Part shown: positions 1 to 10,199 of the stretch, piece by piece
How positions within the stretch are numbered: the stretch's first letter is position 1
How the letters are laid out: each line of letters opens with the position of its first letter
Assembly (NCBI RefSeq): GCF_010183535.1
Contig: NC_071331.1
Span: 12,710,001-12,774,000, forward strand
DNA length: 64,000 bases
DNA from: Caenorhabditis remanei
Taxonomy: Eukaryota; Nematoda; Chromadorea; Rhabditida; Rhabditidae
Direction of reading: 5' to 3'
Notes under the pieces: model-generated
What the model saw: the letters and a program-made list of their open reading frames with translations, nothing else
Told to the model about the DNA's origin: nothing
Database searches by the model: none
Program-made: the position numbers and the translations under genes

Positions 1-195
1 CGGCCAAATCATTATGGACCGCTCTTTATACATTGTTCCACTATTTCCTTAATAAATTGGGATTCGTTTACACTTGTGTACTGTTATCTGCTTGCACCGC
101 TTATCCCCACTTTACCGCTCACAAAACAGACATTCTCTCATAATTCCCCGGAAATGGGTGGGTCCTCCGACGCCCGCTAGACCCCATTGTCCACA
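1..195 (+). repeat. 3' part of the 5' LTR of a BEL/Pao-type retrotransposon
   Basis: All 195 bases recur without a mismatch at 10624-10818, so this is the truncated (window-edge) 5' LTR. The copy ends in CA, as retroviral-type LTRs do, and is followed directly by TGG, the usual start of a tRNA primer-binding site. The stretch contains four CCGCT motifs (near 19, 97, 115 and 174). The LTR start lies outside the window, so full length and the 5' target-site duplication cannot be read. Confidence 0.9.
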
Positions 196-213
196 TGGTG
201 CATACGAACCGGT
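196..213 (+). other. Candidate tRNA primer-binding site
   Basis: The 5' copy continues TGGTGCATACGAACCGG exactly where similarity to the 3' LTR stops. TGG complements the universal CCA end of tRNAs, and the position abutting the LTR is the expected one for minus-strand priming. I could not assign it to a particular tRNA. Confidence 0.6.
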
Positions 214-2246
214 TCATTTACCTCTAAAAAGGTAGATGATTGGGTTGATTGTCCCAAAAATTCGATTTTTATCGATTTTTTGTGATGACATGATACTAGA
301 ACCCAGTCGGATGAGTCAGTGTCTGTTTTTAGGTACTTTGGTGGATTTCTGGTAATCAGAAACACTGTGCGAGTCACTGAACCCCCCAATCTAAAAATTT
401 CGAAGGAATTCTCTTCACAAAACTTGGTGTTGGCGTTGTCCTTCGACGCTGGCATCGGGCGACGTGAATTTCTAGCCAAAAAGGCAAATTTTATGGTACT
501 CGTGGACTTTCGAATGAAAAAATCACTTGTGCAACAATACTTGCTGAAAAATTGCTTGTATTCATCAATAAAGTACTCGGAACTCCTCCTGGAAACACCG
601 CTTGTGCTGAAAAACTGGTAAAACCCCTCTCGAATGAGAGAACTATCAGTAATCTGTAAAATTCCACGTCTGGATGTCCGAATTCATGCCTAAAAATGGT
701 AATTCTGTGACCGATGACGCAAAATACACATAATTTCAGTTGTATTCGGATTTTTACCCCGTAATTTCTGCGGAACGTGCTCAATTTCCACGAAAAATTA
801 TCTATTTTCGAATTTATAATGAGCAATAACGTTCAAACTCCCGCGGATTACGGTACGCGACTGCAGGGTGTCATTGCGGACCTCGTGGTGTTTGCGGAGA
901 ATAACAGGCAAAATGATGCAATCGCGTCGGCCTAAATTTTTTTTCCGTTTCCCGCGCTTGTTTCTAGCAAAAATACGTCACTTTTCGTTGCCTTCTCTGA
1001 AAATTTTATTGTTCCATAGTAGAATAATCACATTTAATTTTCAGAAATGCCGAATCACTGTCGGATCAATCACTCATCCATCGAAATGCTCGCAAACGGC
1101 CATGAGCCGAAGGACATTCGATCGAAGACCGCTCATGGTATCATGGAAAAATTCCGTGCGACCGCTACACCTCCATACGAGGAAATTAACTGAGTGAGTC
1201 TTTAATTTTTGTAAAAATTACAAAAAGTTGAGTGAAAAACATTGAAATTCCGACAAAAACCTTCTATATTGGCTAAAAATTAAATTTTGAGCCAAAAACC
1301 TGGCTAAATCAGTCAAGTATGTGAGAAATTCGTCACGAGGACTGTTAAATAGAGCCAATACGTTATTTTATGAAAAAATTAAACAACCATTTGCACAAAA
1401 ATTCGTCGAATATCGATCAAAAACAACGTAAAATCGTTATTTTTCGAGAGAAATCTTCTGAAATTTCTGAAAAACTAAGCGAAACCCGCTGATATGTCAT
1501 CATTTTATCCTCCGGAATCTAGAATTAGGTCGCTCATGAGTTTTCTGATTTATTTTCAGTCAACTCTGGTCGATTTTTGACTATTTTCCCACGAATTTCG
1601 AAAATTTTCGAAAAATTTCGAAAATATGACGACAGCGAAAGGTCAAAGCTTATAGGGAAGCAGCAAGCTGTTTTTGAGCTGAAAACTCCTAAAAATTCAA
1701 GAGTTTCAAGCAAAATCCCAATAAAATCCAAGCAACTTTAATAAAATTTATTAAAAACCGCTTGAATATTCAGAAATTCCCAATAATTCGTGAGAAAAAC
1801 TTAATTCCTTTACGAAATATTCTAGAAAAACAAAGTTTCTCTCATCTGCAACGAGAATGAAATAGAACAATTCTTATTTCCAGCTCGTACAACGTCCGCT
1901 CCATACTGCGATTCAGTCTGAGGACTTCAAGGGCACAAGCCCATTGGAACCGAAGACCGCTCAATCGATCAGAGCTACGGACGCCAACAGAAGTTGTTGA
2001 CAGAAGAGGACCGCTCGTGCCCCAATCGACAAGATTGGCGAACGACATCACTCACTCATAACATGCCTCAACAACACTCACCTATAATTTTTGTGCAAAA
2101 AACAATTAATTGGTTAAAGAAAAATTCCATAAAGGAAATATTCATTGTTGATTCAGTTTTTTTGGTATCTATCGCCAATCACCCTATCTCTCTCAACGCT
2201 TACATAAGCGTGGTGACTAATTCGTAAACATTACAGAATTGTTAAC
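214..2246 (+). other. Retrotransposon 5' leader with coding-like fragments
   Basis: There is no intact long ORF here. Three stretches read like protein. One starts at an ATG at 818 (MSNNVQTPADYG..., about 38 codons to a stop). One follows a good TTTCAG acceptor near 1044 and runs to about 1196. One follows a TTTCCAG acceptor near 1883 and runs to about 2060. The most protein-like frame of the last two is broken by TGA codons, while another frame joins them in phase across a GTGAGT donor. They may be decayed or alternatively spliced upstream exons of the element. CCGCT motifs lie in all of them, in different frames. Confidence 0.4.
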
Positions 2247-3482
2247 TTGAGAATGGGTCGACGTTCGAATACGATGTCCGCTGAGAAGTCAGATGACAAC
2301 TCGGCCTCTACATCGGTGAAGATACTGAAACGAGCTCCAAACGGAGAACACTCACAAGAGACTCTTCCGGCTGTTGAAGGCGATGACTCCAATAAGGAAA
2401 ACAACATCGTCATTTCTCCGAAACGCCAGAAGACCGCTCTCGTCCCAGAAGTCCAACAGGAGGAAGTCGTCATGATTTTATCGGACGAACCTGAACAAAC
2501 TTCGATGGATCATGATCACTGGTGGCAGGATTACTGCTCAGAGGTTATGAATCTCAGAAAGGGTATGAATCAACAACAAACCAAACACAGGCTCTAAATA
2601 AGGCTCTCTTATTTCAGACGTCGCTGAGTCAAATGAGAAACTCCAGTCACTCATCGAAATGAAACAAACCGACGGAATTCCTGACTTCATTACCGAAGTT
2701 GCGGATCTGGCTGGGAAAGTCGATGAAGGAATGACCGCTCTCTCTGACCACAAAGCGATCGTGGAGACCGCCATGAATCTCAACTCCACTCTGCTCGCCA
2801 AATACGACCAATTGGCCCAGAATTTTTCAACTCTGGCCAAGGCACAGCAGAAATGGGTGGAAGAACAAGATCAGGCGAAGAAATTCAACAGTATCATCGA
2901 GTTGATTTCACCGCTCCACGAGAAAATCAATACCATCGGAACCTTTGTCTCCGGCGTCGTCGCCGCCAGTCAAAGACCGCTCACGGATGGGAAAGAGAGA
3001 GATCCCTCGCGAATTCCGCTCAAAAAAGTGAGTTAAAAACAAAACAATAAGCTTCAATAAGAGTGCATTACTTACAGAAGTACTGTGTATTCTGCGACAA
3101 GCTCACTCACACATCTGAAGAGTGCAAAACTGTCACCGGATACGATGATCGCCGTGCAATGGCAAAACAGAAAAATATCTGTGTCAAGTGCATCGGACAG
3201 TACAAAGAGGAAGGTCAAGGACACGTCAACTGCCCACAGCAGAACATCGTCTGTCCACGTTGCTCGGCGAAAGTCGAAAACAAAGCAATGTCCGCTCATA
3301 GCGAAACCTTCTGCTTCCTTAAAAAGGAGCAGAATACCGCTAAGGACAGACCAAATGCTCCTCCACGTAATGGACTCTACCAGGTAAAACATACAAAAGA
3401 TAGCTTTCATGAGAACGAAATGTTCCAGAAGAGATCGTGGGATCCCAAACAATATTCATCCACCTCGGACAAACGTCACTAG
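2247..3482 (+). CDS. Spliced zinc-knuckle (Gag-like) ORF of the retrotransposon
   Basis: Three exons, 2247-2562, 2618-3027 and 3078-3482, join with matching phases through 55- and 50-nt introns and give about 376 residues; a second ATG at 2274 is an alternative start. The N-terminal third is acidic and Ser/Glu-rich. The middle is helical and coiled-coil-like (residues about 105-225). The C-terminal part carries a canonical CCHC knuckle, C-x2-C-x4-H-x4-C (CVFCDKLTHTSEEC, near residue 245), followed by further CxxC pairs (CVKC, CPRC). This pattern resembles the Cys/His array of BEL/Pao Gag proteins. A role in binding the element's RNA is inferred. It lies between the LTRs, so it belongs to the element, but it is separate from the larger Gag downstream. 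It may be a duplicated or captured Gag-related gene. Confidence 0.7.
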
Positions 3483-4009
3483 GATGGATCGTTGGTTATG
3501 GCGACCGCTCCCCAGTTTCCTCTACTGTCTTTACATTGTTAAACCTTATTATCGTTGTTTTTATTGTTAAAGTTGTGGCTGAAAAGCCCGGTAAACTCCG
3601 TTCATAACTAGTTTTCAGTGTTTTCGTTCTCCACATCTCCGAGTCAAAACTCTGTTCATATCTACAGTTCAGAAAGTCTTCGCAGATAGTCGAAGTTGGA
3701 CAAACAAGTACCTGAGCGGTTAATACATCACATACTTCGGCAATAGCCAGCTAAAAAACTTATGCATTCATATGGTATAGGTAGACCCTCTTTCGAGGAC
3801 ACTACTTATGCAACAATACTAGTAGAACTTCAAAGAAAGCACTACCTGTATTCCAACTTTACAAATATCAAGTAGAACCTCAGTCGAGGACACTGCTGAT
3901 ATAAACCAAACAAAAACCTATACTAGTAGGCGTCATGTACGACCGCTAGTTACTTAAGCACAATTTATACAAAGTGCACGCTAAAGAATATCGGTAAATA
4001 CAGCACTAA

Positions 4010-4245
4010 AACTTCTGATGGGCAAGAATCCAGATACGTCCGCTACATATACGCGAAGCACGTCCGAGATCACTCCACAGAAGATTTCTGTAGGCAAATT
4101 AAGCGCCACAACTGGCTATATGAACTCATTGGTGAAAACATCACTAATTTCTGATGGACAAGAAATCCAGATACGTTCGCTACATAGACGCGAAGCACGT
4201 CCGAGATTACTCCACAGAAGTTTCTGTTGACAAATGACGCTTCAC
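4010..4245 (+). repeat. Two tandem copies of a ~100-bp block, about 135 bp apart
   Basis: Blocks 4010-4110 and 4145-4245 share long runs such as ACGCGAAGCACGTCCGAGAT and CTCCACAGAAG, with scattered substitutions. The divergence shows this duplication is older than the insertion that produced the identical LTRs. Confidence 0.8.
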
Positions 4246-5049
4246 AGCTAACTAAAGGAAACTTGACTAGGCAAATTCTAGCCAAAGTCCGCTTATCTAG
4301 CATCATACACATGACGCGTCGTCCACTCAACTGAATATGCAAAGCTCAGTCAGCTTGTCTAGACATACTCTAGTCAAAGTCTGCCCGCTAAGCTTCACTT
4401 CGCGACAAATCGTCAGCACATCTACATTTGCTTCTAGATCCATCTGGATTCGGAGTATTGTACCCGGAACTAACGGGAAGAATCTTTCAACACGGTGAAT
4501 TGTGGCAACCATAATTGTTGATGACAATTATAGGCTCGAATGAGGCGCCACCTCACTAGACCCGAACGGAAGACTGCTTATTCCCTATACCACGAGTTTA
4601 TGACGGACAGTTAAAATGACTCTAAAGTGGCAGCTAGAGATAAAGCACCGCTGAAAGTTAACTCGTGCTAGAAAGGCCTTCTAGTACATAGTGGACCCTA
4701 AGCAGTCAGAAGTCGGAATCGATACTTCAACGTCATTTTTCCAGTTGGCTACTTGAATCTTGACATACAACAAAAAGCTATTGATCTGTACATAGAGACA
4801 ATCATGAGCGTCAATATCGGTTCACAGTGTAATATCGATTTTTCTCTAAGTGAAATGAATTATATTCCTTAGAAATATTTCGTCACGTGGAAAGTTTCAT
4901 TGCCATCAACTACAAACGTGAAATCCACGACTAGAGAGGTCTCATATAAGAGAAATCAACCTCAAAAAGGGCAATAAGGCAACAAAACCACGTGAAGTCG
5001 AAAGACGACTAAAAATGTAGATGAACTGTGATAAATCACGGAGTCACAT

Positions 5050-5167
5050 CATTCCGCCAGCATTACAGGCAAACACCAGCCAGCATTACAGGCAAAAATT
5101 CCGCCAGCATTACAGGCAAAAATTCCGCCAGCATTACAGGCACACATTCCGCCAGCATTACAGGCAT
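5050..5167 (+). repeat. Five-copy ~24-bp minisatellite
   Basis: The core CCAGCATTACAGGCA occurs five times. Four of the units are preceded by ATTCCG and one by ACCAG. It lies about 200 bp upstream of the Gag ATG, in the untranslated leader of that ORF. Confidence 0.9.
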
Positions 5168-5376
5168 CCACATTCAAAAACTAGAGACTCGCGAGCTCAT
5201 AGTTATGCATAAGTCTAAAAGCCGGTTCAAAAGAAACCGTAATGTGATTTGCTAACAAGCTCAACGTACTCGAAACCTAACGACGACGTTCTGCGAAGGA
5301 TTGCTAGCCTCCTTCAAAGAAAAACAAACGTTAATTTACAGCAGTTAGCTGTTCCTGTCGTTCCCAACGCCAAAGT

Positions 5377-7968
5377 ATGTTGCCTAACCAGCAAAATCGC
5401 TCTCGTTCCATGTCTCCAGAAGACCATACGTCAAGAAACTCCTCTCGTGGAGACCTCTTGACTCGCATGAGACACAACTCTCCACCTCTGCAAGCAACCT
5501 CGTTGCTTCAGAGAATCGTGGGTCCGCTCAAGACCTCGATCACGAAGAAATGCAAGACCGCTGGCGAACTTATTGAAAGTTCAGATCATGCGATTGCACT
5601 CTTTGAAGATCCGCACGCGGAACATATCACAACTCACCAACAAGAACTGGTGGATGCAGAGGAGATCTTACAAGACCTTCACAAGACCTCAACTGCCCTC
5701 CAGAACTTGGGTGAATACATCATAACAAAATTCTCGGATCCGGAGATGCAAGCATCCCCGGAGAAAGAGGAATACATGTCGGATGTCAAGAACCATCTTG
5801 CCCAGGCACATATGGATGAAATCATCTTATTGATTAACCACAACGCCAACAAGTTGAAAATTATCTTGGCAACCAACACTCCATCAATCGAAAACATCTC
5901 ACTGAATCCTGAAAATTCGACAATGTCGGATGACTGTGATCACGGAGACAAACATCAGTCTCCCAATGAGAACTCAGCTCATAGCGAAGATGCCGTACCG
6001 ACTGATCATCGGGAAAGCAACTCTTCTCAGAGCTCGACTTATCACGAAACGTCATCTGACCTTCCAAACCAACTGCCAGAGCCCACCTCGATCAACGAGT
6101 CGATGCTCAAGCAAGCAGAAACTGGAAACCGTCGACTTCAGGAGGAAGTCCAACGATTGAAACTCAACAACGAAAAGAAACTCCTAGCCCAAATGGCCAC
6201 GGAGAAACAACGGTTGGAGTTGGAAAAAGAAAGACTCCTCCGTCAGGAGACCCAAATGGATCTTGCCACAGCCCGCTCCGAAAATCACAGTAAAATACTG
6301 ACGAACATAGAGCATACCGCTAGGCACAGTGATCCTACTGCTATATCGGTCCAAACGGATTCGAACCAAAACATCGCCAAAGATGCGATTGTTCAGTCTT
6401 CTGCGACACCAATAGCACCAACTCCAACGAGCCAACCAAACCCATCCTACATTAAGGATAATAATACAACGCAGGCAAATCCAACTAGCCAAGAGATGCT
6501 GCTCATCAATGTCATGAACAAACTCAGCAGTATTGAAATCACCCAAAATAAGACCAACACTGCTATCTTCGCAGAAATGGCAAAAGGTCAGGCGAAACTG
6601 GAAACCCTGGTTGATAAAAGACTAGAGCAAAGACTTCGAGATCTAATCAAGGCCGAAGATGCCTCAGTAACTCATGATGGAGACGCTGAAGATGAAGAGC
6701 ATTTCATTGAAGAGTACGAGAAACAAGGATGTACGGCAGATGAGCCAAGCGGAACGTCTAGATCCAATACGGACAAAAGACACCGCAATTGCTCCAGATC
6801 CCGCTCTCCGTCTCACTCTCACTCTCGTCATAGAAGCCGCTCCAGTCATCATACAGACATCAGTCTTGATACTCTAATACAACATATCAAAGCCTTTGAC
6901 GGCACCGGCAAACTCGACATTTTCGAGAAAACCTTTGCCAACTCAGTCATGAAACACCCGAGGTTGAATGACGACGTGAGATATGCTATTCTCACCACAT
7001 TAGTGAAAGGAGAAGCTACTCCCTGCATAGATCAGTCCACTGACTCAAAGTCAGCCATCGAGACCACTCTGAAAAATCTCAGAGAAGTCTATGGGAAATG
7101 CAATGACAAATACAATCTCCTGACTAAACTCAAACAGTTGCCATTCCATCAATCTAATACTAGACAGATGAGATTGGACGTAGTAACCCATTCAGTGGTA
7201 CTCAGACAACTTAGAGAAAAGAACATGTCAGAAGACGATGAGTCCGCGATTCATATCATCGTGGGAAAACTCCAACCAGCTATACGTGCAAAGTTGGCAA
7301 GCTTTTTGAGCAAGATGGGACCAAGAGTCACCCAAACTCAAGTGCTCCAACGCATTGGTCAGTGTATTGACAATATTGAAATGGAAAACACCATCATGAG
7401 TCAAGTTACACCAATAGCTGAAAACGAAGTTCCCACCAGTTTCGCGTCCATCCACTATGCCAGAGCTTCCTCTTATCCCCAAAACACCAACGGTCAACCA
7501 ATTGAACGTTCTGATGAGCGACCGCAATCGGACAGACCGCTAGCCTATAATCCCAACGCCTACAGAAATTCATTCTATGATACTGCTACAAAGGCCCAAC
7601 TGGACGGAATTTACGCTCCAGGGGAAAAAGGCGTGAACTTGTATTTGCTCGCTCGATCCTTCCCATTTGAAAATGAGGAAGCCAATAAATGCGGAACATG
7701 CGATGGTATGCATAATCCGATCAGATGCAAATTGTCAAGCACCGCCTTCAGACAGGCAGCGGCAAAGCGAGGTCTATGTCCAATCTGCAACTTCAAGCAC
7801 GATATTACCACGTGCAAAACGCGCAGATGCTGCGGCTACTGCGGTGGACTACATCACATGGGCGGATGCCCAAAGAAAGAGTATTACAGAGATACCAAAA
7901 ACTATCCAAGAGAAGCTGAACCAATCGTCCAGTTTTTTCTGGCTGCTGGAACTGACAGCCCACAATAG
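5377..7968 (+). CDS. Gag polyprotein of a BEL/Pao-type LTR retrotransposon
   Basis: An uninterrupted 863-residue ORF. It has an N-terminal region of unknown fold, then a charged coiled coil (about residues 247-300, with repeated QRLELEKERLL-type heptads). A Ser/Arg/His tract follows at about 468-490. A helical Gag-like domain of the DUF1759 type spans about 492-680. Three C-terminal CCHC knuckles lie at about 772-850 (CGTCDGMHNPIRC, CPICNFKHDITTC, CGYCGGLHHMGGC, all C-x2-C-x3-H-x4-C). This order is that of Pao/BEL Gag. It should form the particle and bind element RNA. The ORF has no stops or frameshifts, in contrast to the pol region. It ends in TAG, and the protease-like ORF continues in the +1 frame. 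Confidence 0.9.
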   Translation: MLPNQQNRSRSMSPEDHTSRNSSRGDLLTRMRHNSPPLQATSLLQRIVGPLKTSITKKCKTAGELIESSDHAIALFEDPHAEHITTHQQELVDAEEILQDLHKTSTALQNLGEYIITKFSDPEMQASPEKEEYMSDVKNHLAQAHMDEIILLINHNANKLKIILATNTPSIENISLNPENSTMSDDCDHGDKHQSPNENSAHSEDAVPTDHRESNSSQSSTYHETSSDLPNQLPEPTSINESMLKQAETGNRRLQEEVQRLKLNNEKKLLAQMATEKQRLELEKERLLRQETQMDLATARSENHSKILTNIEHTARHSDPTAISVQTDSNQNIAKDAIVQSSATPIAPTPTSQPNPSYIKDNNTTQANPTSQEMLLINVMNKLSSIEITQNKTNTAIFAEMAKGQAKLETLVDKRLEQRLRDLIKAEDASVTHDGDAEDEEHFIEEYEKQGCTADEPSGTSRSNTDKRHRNCSRSRSPSHSHSRHRSRSSHHTDISLDTLIQHIKAFDGTGKLDIFEKTFANSVMKHPRLNDDVRYAILTTLVKGEATPCIDQSTDSKSAIETTLKNLREVYGKCNDKYNLLTKLKQLPFHQSNTRQMRLDVVTHSVVLRQLREKNMSEDDESAIHIIVGKLQPAIRAKLASFLSKMGPRVTQTQVLQRIGQCIDNIEMENTIMSQVTPIAENEVPTSFASIHYARASSYPQNTNGQPIERSDERPQSDRPLAYNPNAYRNSFYDTATKAQLDGIYAPGEKGVNLYLLARSFPFENEEANKCGTCDGMHNPIRCKLSSTAFRQAAAKRGLCPICNFKHDITTCKTRRCCGYCGGLHHMGGCPKKEYYRDTKNYPREAEPIVQFFLAAGTDSPQ

Positions 7969-8458
7969 AGGCATTCCGGCAGACACGGGGTCAAAAGTAC
8001 CGAATCCCGTGTCACAAGCTGACTTGCCAACAGCGCTTTGTAATACATCTTATTCTAAAGTGTCCGCTATCTCACCGCTCCAAACCGCTCCAGTTGTTGA
8101 CCAACTAACTATCAATTGTCCTCAGACAGTCATTACAAACACGTTCGAAGAATACGAAATATACCGCTCTGTACAATTTGTGTCTCGTACAAGTCCACCC
8201 CATCATATTACTACAGCAGTAGCTGAGAATATATATCACCACTTGACATTCATATGCTTTGAGACTCTTGACAACCAAAATATATTAGCACTGGTTGATT
8301 CAGAAGGCTCACTATCACAAGTTCTTGGGTCAAAAACACAGCAATTGAGACTTATAGTAAAAAAAAAAAAAAGACACAATTGTCAATTCAAGGTCTCGAT
8401 TCCCGAACCAACAACGACTCACATATCGTTCTTATCAGTGATTCAAGAGTTTCACTAA
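7930..8458 (+). pseudogene. Protease-like part of retrotransposon pol, truncated
   Basis: The +1 frame relative to Gag stays open from before the Gag stop to 8458. It contains LALVDSEGSLSQV, which resembles the A-L-V/L-D-S/T-G-S catalytic stretch of BEL/Pao aspartic proteases, but with Glu-Gly after D-S instead of the usual Gly. The ORF then runs through an A14 tract (8359-8372) and ends. Reverse transcriptase and RNase H, which should follow, are absent. The next ORF, in another frame, is integrase. This looks like a pol gene with a large internal deletion. Confidence 0.6.
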
Positions 8459-10056
8459 AGTTCACGATTGCTGGAAACTTCCTCGCTCAGAAAAAATTAG
8501 TGAGAATTGTCACTATAATTCTTAGCACAGTCAGCAAAACTTTGAATAGAAAACAATGGGAAAAACCTTTGATGAAACAGTTTACCGCTTCTAAAGATCC
8601 TGTACATCAGGCAAAAGTCGCATGGTATCTCATCATCGGAAAACATTATCCGGACACCGAGTTTATCGGCCCGAAACTCCCATTCTCATGGAGCTTCTAC
8701 AAGAACTCCAGTGATCTGTATCGTGTGGACAACCCAGTTCTTTCACAGGAAGCACATGGGACAATCCTGTTCCACGACGATCACCATTCAGCTTTTATGA
8801 TCGTCCCTGAGACACACGAAATCAACGGAAACTTGCCTGAGAACTATACTCGAGCAGTACTCCGGACCACATATTGGACAGCGCAAGATGAAGCGTTAGC
8901 AAAAAGTGTAACCAAGAAATGTGTAGCATGCAATATTGCAAATAGCTATCCGTTCGCTTACCCTATTACCGCTACTTTGCCAAAGTGCAAAACAACGCCA
9001 TCTAAACAGTTTTCCGAAGTCGATCTCGACTATTATGGTCCCGTTGTGTATCAAAACTATGTCGACAAAAGCTTCGAGACAGCAGATGTACTCATTTACA
9101 CTTGCTCAGCTTCGCGTGGAGCGCTCCTAAGGCTTGTACCAGACGCTATTTCATCTGAAACTTACTCAGATAATGTCGGTACGTTGAAGCTGGACGCTGC
9201 TATAATAAACAAGTGTACAGAGTACTTTGAGTTCAGCCAAACGTTGATATGGGTCTCAGCATCAGAATCTATCACGTGTAGATACACCACTCACTTAGCC
9301 CCATGGCAGGAAAGTATCTATGAACGAATAGTTCAGATTGTCAAAAGACAAGTGCTGAATAGACATATATGGCCATTAGGAGTCACCATTAAAGTGAACA
9401 AATCCGAACGAGACGGAGAAATCCGCTCGGCCATTGTCAAGTGTCAGGGAAAATTAATCGAAAGACCAGTATGCCACCTTATTCCGCTTGAATTAAAATC
9501 TCTGAACCACCAATGTCAAGAGGATAAGAGAGAGGGTACAGAGTCTTACGATGTCGAGGTTCCAGCGGAACAAGAGCCTGCTTCTGCAGAAAACACTCTA
9601 TCAAAGACCGCTCTCCCAACCACCTTGATTACACTTGACAAGAAATACGCACCAAAGCTATTTCGAAAAAATGTCTTACCCAATATTGCTGAAACATCTG
9701 CACATCCAGCAGATAAAGGAACTGCTGAAGATGAGTCAGAAGATTACAAGCAGATTGTAATAACACCTGGGGAATCCACCGATCTAGAGAGCATGACTCT
9801 CCTGGAGGATTCTTATAGTACTGAGGGTGGAGTCTACCAAGACCCACAGAACACTCTGCCTAACATAGTCAGAGATTATGATGCTGAAAATTCGCCGGCG
9901 GGCCGCTCCCAGGATTATAACCCTAGACGGACCAAAGCAACTCACATCAATTATGTTCACACAGCCGACATCAAAATCCTGTCGCGCCCCTCCCCCCCGG
10001 AGTGTTGTCAACTGTACCATGCAAAGCATTCATTTGACAACTTGAAAGCACTTTAA
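8380..10056 (+). CDS. Integrase-containing remnant of BEL/Pao pol
   Basis: A 558-residue ORF. About residues 120-195 hold the integrase N-terminal zinc region, with His residues (HDDHH, ETHEING), YW and CVAC. The catalytic core opens at DLDYYGP (about 213), has SDN (about 262) and ends with PWQESIYERIV (about 307-317), so the three acidic residues can be assigned. The spacing between VPDAISSE and SDN looks about 25-30 residues shorter than in relatives, so the core is probably internally deleted. The next part (DGEIRSAIVK, then a PLEL end) matches the integrase C-terminal region. The tail is unstructured, acidic and Pro/Thr-rich. No RT motif (YxDD type) is present. Activity in cis is unlikely. 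Confidence 0.8.
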   Translation: MSIQGLDSRTNNDSHIVLISDSRVSLKFTIAGNFLAQKKLVRIVTIILSTVSKTLNRKQWEKPLMKQFTASKDPVHQAKVAWYLIIGKHYPDTEFIGPKLPFSWSFYKNSSDLYRVDNPVLSQEAHGTILFHDDHHSAFMIVPETHEINGNLPENYTRAVLRTTYWTAQDEALAKSVTKKCVACNIANSYPFAYPITATLPKCKTTPSKQFSEVDLDYYGPVVYQNYVDKSFETADVLIYTCSASRGALLRLVPDAISSETYSDNVGTLKLDAAIINKCTEYFEFSQTLIWVSASESITCRYTTHLAPWQESIYERIVQIVKRQVLNRHIWPLGVTIKVNKSERDGEIRSAIVKCQGKLIERPVCHLIPLELKSLNHQCQEDKREGTESYDVEVPAEQEPASAENTLSKTALPTTLITLDKKYAPKLFRKNVLPNIAETSAHPADKGTAEDESEDYKQIVITPGESTDLESMTLLEDSYSTEGGVYQDPQNTLPNIVRDYDAENSPAGRSQDYNPRRTKATHINYVHTADIKILSRPSPPECCQLYHAKHSFDNLKAL

Positions 10057-10097
10057 TGACTCTCTACGGTTTTGCCCACAAAACTAGAGTCATTAAA
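10052..10097. repeat. 12-bp inverted repeat just after the integrase stop
   Basis: 10052-10063 (TTTAATGACTCT) and 10086-10097 are perfect reverse complements separated by 22 nt. They begin inside the last codons of the integrase ORF, near where the 3' LTR should start. The hairpin could mark a 3'-end or packaging structure; this is inference. Confidence 0.7.
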
Positions 10098-10199
10098 TGC
10101 TTTTATTATTTCCGGTTTACTATATTTCCCATTTTACCGTGTTAAATTACGTTAAAACTGCTCATTAAGCAAACCACACTCACAATAATTATATTTGAA

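Larger units (their letters stand above)
3483..5376 (+). other. Non-coding interior of the retrotransposon with local repeats
   Basis: I see no sustained ORF across about 1.9 kb. It contains two similar blocks of about 100 bp (4010-4110 and 4145-4245), a shorter echo around 3783-3905 (a TCGAGGACACT core seen twice), and a minisatellite at 5050-5167. CCGCT motifs continue. It may be remnant sequence or an untranslated spacer between the first ORF and Gag. Confidence 0.5.

Noticed and set aside
196..213. Assigning the primer-binding site to a specific tRNA
   Set aside because: The reverse complement ends in CCA but does not line up with a canonical T-arm and acceptor layout I can identify by eye, so no tRNA is named.
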